Below are positions 60,006-64,000 of a DNA stretch of 64,000 nt, piece by piece. The translations under genes were made by a program, and so were the position numbers. The stretch's first letter is position 1, and the number at the start of each line of letters is the position of its first letter. The notes beneath the pieces were generated by a model that was not told where the DNA came from, searched no databases, and was given only the letters and a program-made list of their open reading frames with translations. The stretch comes from Nocardiopsis sp. YSL2 (GTDB lineage: Bacteria; Actinomycetota; Actinomycetes; Streptosporangiales; Streptosporangiaceae), in NCBI RefSeq assembly GCF_030555055.1, contig NZ_JAMOAO010000001.1:4216001-4280000 (forward strand). Reading direction: 5' to 3'.

Positions 60006-61190
60006 GTGCGGAGCCGTTTGAGAACTTGCGCGGGCACCACGGCCGCGTTCGCGGTCGCCTTCACCGCCTTCGGCGCCGCCCCGGCCTGGGCCGACCCGGT
60101 GGTCGAGGACCGTCCCGCCGTCTCCGAGCAGTTGTCCCCCGGCGCCCCCAGCGGCTCCCACCCCCGGGACCGCGCCGACGCCGGGGACTCCCCGTCCGAC
60201 GCCCCCGACGTCGCCGATCCCGAGGACCTTCGCCGCGACGCCTACGTGGCCCCCTTCCGCGAGGCGCGCAGCGTCGAGTACTTCGTCGTGGCACCCACCA
60301 CCCTGCCCCGGGAGACGGTGGACGCCGTCCGCGACATCGAGGGCGTGGAGCACGTCCTGACCGTCGACGCCGCCCGTGTGCGCGTGGACGGGGAGCCCAC
60401 CTCCGTGCTGGGCGTGAACCCCTCCCGCTTCCGCAACCACGCCCCCGCGCCCTCCGCCGAGTCCGACGAGATCTGGCAGGGGGTCGCCGAGGGCCGCGTG
60501 GCCCTGTCCAACGCCGTCGGCACCGAACGCGAGCTGGACGTGGGCAGCGAGGTCACCGTCGAGGGCGGCCGCGGCGACGTCCCCCTGGAGGTGTGGACGC
60601 ACGCCACCTCCGGTATCGCGGGAATCGACGCCCTGGTCTCCCGGGAGCGCGCCGCCGAACTCGGCATGCCCGAGGGCAACGCCCTGGTCGTCTCGGCCCC
60701 CGACGCCGACCTGTACGAGCTGCACGAGGCCCTGGGCGAGGCGGTCGGCGAGGACACCTCACTCCAACTGGTCGCCGACGACCCCGAGCCGGAGGTGTCC
60801 GGCGACGCGGTGCCGGATTCGGTGATCGAGGAGGTCATCGCGCACGCGGAGACCCAGCTCGGCGTTCCCTACGTGTGGGGCGGCACGACGCCGAACGTCG
60901 GCTTCGACTGCTCCGGCCTGCTGCAGTGGGCCTTCCGGGAGGCCGGGGTGTCCATCCCGCGCGTGACGCACGACCAGTGGAACGCGGGCGAGCGCGTGGC
61001 GTTCGACGACATCGAGCGCGGCGACCTGCTGTTCTGGCGCGCGGACCCGACGGCACCCGACTACATCTCCCACGTGGCCATCTACCTCGGCGACGGCGAG
61101 ATGCTGGAAGCCCCGCGCACCGGTCTGGACGTGCGCGTCACGCCCGTGCGCACCGGCAACTACGCGGGCGCGGTGCGCGTCAACACCTGA
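60006..61190 (+). CDS. Secreted NlpC/P60 family peptidoglycan hydrolase
   Basis: A 394-residue exported endopeptidase. A signal peptide (basic start RSRLR, hydrophobic core, AWA|DP cleavage near residue 30) leads to an N-terminal domain and a C-terminal NlpC/P60 domain (about 275-394). Catalytic Cys302 lies in FDCSGLLQW and His356 in SHVAIYLGDGEML. It should cleave peptide cross-links in the cell wall. GTG 60006 is supported by GAGG 6 nt upstream and the signal peptide; ATG 59994 has a ribosome site that is too close. A terminator follows. Confidence 0.92.
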   Translation: MRSRLRTCAGTTAAFAVAFTAFGAAPAWADPVVEDRPAVSEQLSPGAPSGSHPRDRADAGDSPSDAPDVADPEDLRRDAYVAPFREARSVEYFVVAPTTLPRETVDAVRDIEGVEHVLTVDAARVRVDGEPTSVLGVNPSRFRNHAPAPSAESDEIWQGVAEGRVALSNAVGTERELDVGSEVTVEGGRGDVPLEVWTHATSGIAGIDALVSRERAAELGMPEGNALVVSAPDADLYELHEALGEAVGEDTSLQLVADDPEPEVSGDAVPDSVIEEVIAHAETQLGVPYVWGGTTPNVGFDCSGLLQWAFREAGVSIPRVTHDQWNAGERVAFDDIERGDLLFWRADPTAPDYISHVAIYLGDGEMLEAPRTGLDVRVTPVRTGNYAGAVRVNT

Positions 61191-61223
61191 GCCCCGCGTC
61201 CCCGGTGCGCGAAGGCCGTCGAT

Positions 61224-61253
61224 CCGCCCCGCCCCCGACTCGGGGCGGGGCGG
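61224..61253 (+). terminator. Terminator after the NlpC/P60 gene
   Basis: Perfect 12-bp arms (61224-61235, 61242-61253) with a 6-nt loop, followed by AATTGT, 33 nt after the stop. Confidence 0.78.
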
Positions 61254-61307
61254 AATTGTCTCCGCGCTGTTTCCTGGTATTCATCCCGTGAGTAACAGGC
61301 ATAACGA

Positions 61308-61352
61308 GAGTGGGCCGTGGTACCACCGCTTCGGTGGTACCACGGCCCACTC
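61308..61352. terminator. 21-bp hairpin between convergent genes
   Basis: Perfect 21-bp arms (61308-61328 and 61332-61352) with a 3-nt loop CTT, followed by CGTTTCTCC. It could terminate in both directions. It lies in the 550-bp gap between the NlpC/P60 and gamma-glutamyltransferase genes, 386 nt from the end of the latter. Confidence 0.7.
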
Positions 61353-61738
61353 GTTTCTCCTTGTCCGAAAAACCCAGCCGGGAGGGGAAGGCAGGCCTCG
61401 GTGAGGAGGAGGAAACAGGGGCGCCGCTGAGGGAGGGGGAGACAGCGAGCGGTCCCCTGCTATTCGTGGTATTGAGTTCTGACGAAACGCACGCCGTCAG
61501 TGGGCGGGTCGTCGCACAGGTCCTACATAAGCAGTGACCGGACGATTTGGCAAGAGGCACGATCAAGGCAAACAAGCGCCTTCAACCCGTTCCTATCACT
61601 CATCTCGGTCATCTCACCGACGACTTCCTGGGCGATTCGTCTCCTTCCACCCGTCTCCCGCCATCGCCCCCCCGGGAGCTTCGCGGGAGGCGGGGCTTCC
61701 ACCCTCAACCGAGAGCCTTCGGCCCCAGCCCTTCCTGG
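61353..61738. other. Intergenic, no gene supported
   Basis: About 390 bp, lower GC than its surroundings. Short open frames exist on both strands without ribosome sites. I see nothing else certain. Confidence 0.4.
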
Positions 61739-63541
61739 TCAGCGCCCGGCCGCGTACCCCTGAGCGCCGCGCGCGTCGGCGGCGGCACGCAGTTCCCCCG
61801 ACTCGGGATCACGTGCCACGGCCGCCAGCCGGCCCAGGGACCAGGGCTGTGCGACCTGTACACGGTGGCCGCGGGTGCGCAGGCCACGGATCGTGTCCTC
61901 GCCCACGCCCGGCTCCACGACCAGGTCGCCGGGGACGGTCTCGCGGGGGTGGAACGAGCTCGGGAAGGCGTTGGTGTGGAACATGGGCGTGTCCAGGGCC
62001 TCCTGGAGGTCGTCCACGCCGTTGAGGACCCGCAGGAGCGCGGTGAAGGTCCACTGGTCCTGCTGGTCGCCGCCCGGCGTGCCGATGGCCAGGACCGCCT
62101 CTCCGTCCGCACGGGTGACCAGGGTGGGCGACAGTGTGGTGCGCGGGCGCTTGCGGGGCTCCAGGGCGTTGGGAGAGGCGGGGTCGAGCCAGAACATCTG
62201 CGCGCGGGTCCCCAGCGGGAAGCCCAGGTCCGGGATGACCGGGGAGCTGCTGAGCCAGCCGCCGCTGGGCGTGGCGGAGACCATGTTGCCCGCGGCGTCG
62301 ACGACGTCGAGGTGGCAGGTGTCCCCGCGCAGGTCGGCGGGCGCCGCCCCGGCCGCGTCGCGGACGGTGGGCTCCCCTGTGGTGCGGTCGCCCGGCGTCC
62401 GGCCCGGCAGGTACTCCGGCGGCAGGAACGGCGGGCGGTCGCCGATCCGGCCCGGTCGCTGTTCCAGGCTCGCGGTGGAGTCGTCCACGAGTGCGGCGCG
62501 CCGGGCGGCGTAGTCGGCGCTCAGCAGCTCCTCGAGCGGAACGTCGGTGCGGAGGGGATCGCCGTACCAGGCCTCGCGGTCGGCGAAGGCGAGCTTGGCG
62601 GACTCGGCCACCCGGTGGACGAACTCCGTGCTGACCCCGTCGAGGACATCGTGGCCGGTGCCCAGGGCCTCGGCCAGCCGGAGCTGTTGGAGCATCGTCG
62701 GACCCTGGCCCCACGGTCCCGTCTTGTGCACGGTGTGGTCGCCGTAGGACACGCTCACGGTGTCCTCGAAGTGGGCCCGCCAGTCCGCCATGTCCTGGGC
62801 GCTCAGCAGCGCCCGCCGGGGTACGCCCGCGCCGTCGGGGACGGGGGAGGAGAGGAACGCGCCGACCGCGTCGGCGACGAAGCCCTGGGACCAGGCGCGG
62901 CGTGCGGCCTCGATCTGGGCCTCGCGGTCGGGACCGGCGCCTTCCGCCTCGGCGATGATCCGCCGGTAGGTGGCGGCCAGGGCGGGGTTGCGCAGGCGGG
63001 AGCCGGCGGCGGGCGCTGTGCCGTGCGGGAGGTAGACCGCGGCCGAGCCGGGCCAGTGACGGGAGAACACGGGTGCGAGGGCCTCGACGGCGAGGGCGAT
63101 CCGCTCCAGGACGGGGTAGCCGCGTTCGGCGAGCCCGACGGCGTGGTCCAGGACCTGGCGGACGGTCATGGTGCCGTGGTCGCGCAGCAGCAGCATCCAG
63201 GCGTCGAAGGAGCCGGGAACGGTGGCGGCCAGGACACCCGCCCCGGGGATGCGGTCCATGCCGGTGAAGGCGTCGATGGTCGCCGCCGCGGGAGCGACCC
63301 CCTGCCCGCACAGGACGCGGGGTCTTCCACCCGCGGCTCGCAGGATGATGGGCACCTCGCCGCCGGGACCGTTGAGGTGGGGTTCGACCACCTGGAGGGT
63401 GAAGCCCGCCGCCACGGCGGCGTCGAAGGCGTTGCCGCCGCGTTCCAGGACGGACATGCCGCCCGCGCTGGCGAGCCAGTGGGTCGATGCGACCATGCCG
63501 AAGTCGCCGACCAGTTGGGGGCGGGTGGTGAAACCGGGCAT
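61739..63541 (-). CDS. ggt: Gamma-glutamyltransferase family protein
   Basis: A 600-residue Ntn-hydrolase. Autoproteolysis is expected before Thr408 (GDTCHLDVVDAAGNMVSATPSGGW): this matches the conserved T-x-H/x-x-V-D-x-x-G-N nucleophile block. Upstream RGGNAFDAAVAAGFTLQVVEPHLNGPGG is the other family signature. The N-terminus has no signal peptide, so it is probably cytoplasmic. It may act on glutathione-like or other gamma-glutamyl compounds; actinomycetes mostly use mycothiol, so the real substrate is open. ATG 63541 is 9 nt after GGAAAGG. Confidence 0.9.
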   Translation of the reverse strand: MPGFTTRPQLVGDFGMVASTHWLASAGGMSVLERGGNAFDAAVAAGFTLQVVEPHLNGPGGEVPIILRAAGGRPRVLCGQGVAPAAATIDAFTGMDRIPGAGVLAATVPGSFDAWMLLLRDHGTMTVRQVLDHAVGLAERGYPVLERIALAVEALAPVFSRHWPGSAAVYLPHGTAPAAGSRLRNPALAATYRRIIAEAEGAGPDREAQIEAARRAWSQGFVADAVGAFLSSPVPDGAGVPRRALLSAQDMADWRAHFEDTVSVSYGDHTVHKTGPWGQGPTMLQQLRLAEALGTGHDVLDGVSTEFVHRVAESAKLAFADREAWYGDPLRTDVPLEELLSADYAARRAALVDDSTASLEQRPGRIGDRPPFLPPEYLPGRTPGDRTTGEPTVRDAAGAAPADLRGDTCHLDVVDAAGNMVSATPSGGWLSSSPVIPDLGFPLGTRAQMFWLDPASPNALEPRKRPRTTLSPTLVTRADGEAVLAIGTPGGDQQDQWTFTALLRVLNGVDDLQEALDTPMFHTNAFPSSFHPRETVPGDLVVEPGVGEDTIRGLRTRGHRVQVAQPWSLGRLAAVARDPESGELRAAADARGAQGYAAGR

Positions 63542-64000
63542 CTGAGGGGGCCTTTCCAGGGAGTGGGCGCCGGGAGCCGGGCGGCGGTCGGAAGAGCGGT
63601 GGTGCCGGCCGCCGGGGGACGGGGCGTGGCGGGCCCTTCCGTTTCCGGCGGGCCGGAGCGGGCGGCGGCGCCCGCGCGACCGGGCACGGCCGTACGTGGC
63701 CGTCTACGGCCGCAGGACGTCCCGGTGCCGGGGACGCGCTGACGTGGACGTTCCGGGACCGGATATGGAGGCGACCGTACATCAAGTCCGCGATGTCCGA
63801 TATGGGGTCGACGTTTCCGGCGGTTTCGAGCCGGCCGGTGAGCCGGTCGCCTCGTCCGCAGACGCGAAACCGGGGCTGGTGCCTGGCACCAGCCCCGGAT
63901 CGACGTGGTTCATGGGGCCCTCAGGGGCCGCCGCCCTCGGGCTGCCCGCCGGTCGGTCCCACTCCGTTCCGGCCGCCGCGTGAAGCTCAGGAACCGTTCA
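63542..64000. other. Right-edge region, no gene supported
   Basis: About 460 bp with no convincing gene. It contains a hairpin (63870-63898) and a pair of similar segments around 63759-63776 (CCGGATATGGAGGCGAC) and 63798-63815 (CCGATATGGGGTCGAC). Confidence 0.4.
63870..63898. terminator. 14-bp near-palindromic hairpin
   Basis: Perfect 14-bp arms (63870-63883 and 63885-63898) around one central base. Probably a terminator for a gene entering from outside the window or a bidirectional terminator. Confidence 0.55.

Noticed and set aside
57066..60725. 1219-residue minus-strand frame across the dehydrogenase and polymerase genes
   Set aside because: Gly/Val/Arg/His-rich with no motif, antisense to two well-supported genes.
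63696..63983. 95-residue ORF at the right edge
   Set aside because: It crosses a strong hairpin, lacks a ribosome site and has no recognisable domain.

Overview
The window is very GC-rich DNA with genes packed on both strands, many GTG and TTG starts, and several leaderless-looking promoters (a TAnnnT box 6-7 nt before the start codon). A WhiB protein, an XRE-DUF5753/DUF397 pair, Tad pilus genes and an oligoribonuclease gene next to tRNA-His point to a filamentous actinomycete. A Nocardiopsaceae-like genome (Nocardiopsis/Streptomonospora type) is my best guess, but this is an inference from gene content; no marker gene is present.

Layout. 58-4334: minus-strand Tad/Flp pilus genes (two TadE-like pseudopilins, CpaE-like ATPase, CpaB/RcpC-like protein) with an upstream zinc-ribbon protein. 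5162-7161: divergent MarR regulator and DHA2 drug exporter sharing a 42-bp dyad. 7346-9700: a DUF1232 protein, then a decayed patch with a helicase remnant, an orphan low-GC ORF and a frameshifted TPR pseudogene. 9786-17031: acyltransferase-3/SGNH protein, an unknown membrane protein, and a TetR-MMPL exporter pair with twin operators. 17394-18910: a bacteriocin-type ABC ATPase and its 5'-truncated permease, cut off at the left boundary repeat of the mobile element.

19080-47340 is a 28-kb integrated element at tRNA-His(GTG). A 184-bp repeat (about 91% identical by eye) lies at both ends, the tRNA gene is intact at the right end, and a tyrosine recombinase sits beside it. The element's left third is defence: an AAA ATPase with RloB (AbiL-like), then a type I restriction-modification operon hsdM-hsdS-hsdR followed by a YgjP-like metallopeptidase. 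The middle (29.9-40.9 kb) holds an uncommon nucleotide/sugar-type operon: dioxygenase, Nudix, dTMP-kinase-like protein, a DUF4254/P-loop/nucleotidyltransferase fusion, phosphoribosyltransferase, GT9-like glycosyltransferase, APH-like kinase, SDR, histidine phosphatase, a small coupled ORF, CYTH protein and another Nudix. Most of these genes overlap by 1-16 nt, so they look co-translated. A divergent Nudix-XRE/TPR pair may control them. This operon is the best candidate in the window for an undescribed system. The right third carries XRE-DUF5753/DUF397, an HATPase, a replication-relaxation protein, WhiB, an excisionase-like protein and the integrase, with repeat-rich intergenic DNA that could contain origin or transfer sites.

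47460-63541 is ordinary chromosome: oligoribonuclease, a proline-rich DUF2510 protein with repeated Thr motifs, two paralogous membrane-anchored VWA/solute-binding proteins, an SSI-like secreted protein, a SpoU rRNA methyltransferase, a 2-hydroxyacid dehydrogenase, a family A DNA polymerase, an NlpC/P60 hydrolase and a gamma-glutamyltransferase. Several long perfect hairpins mark gene ends.
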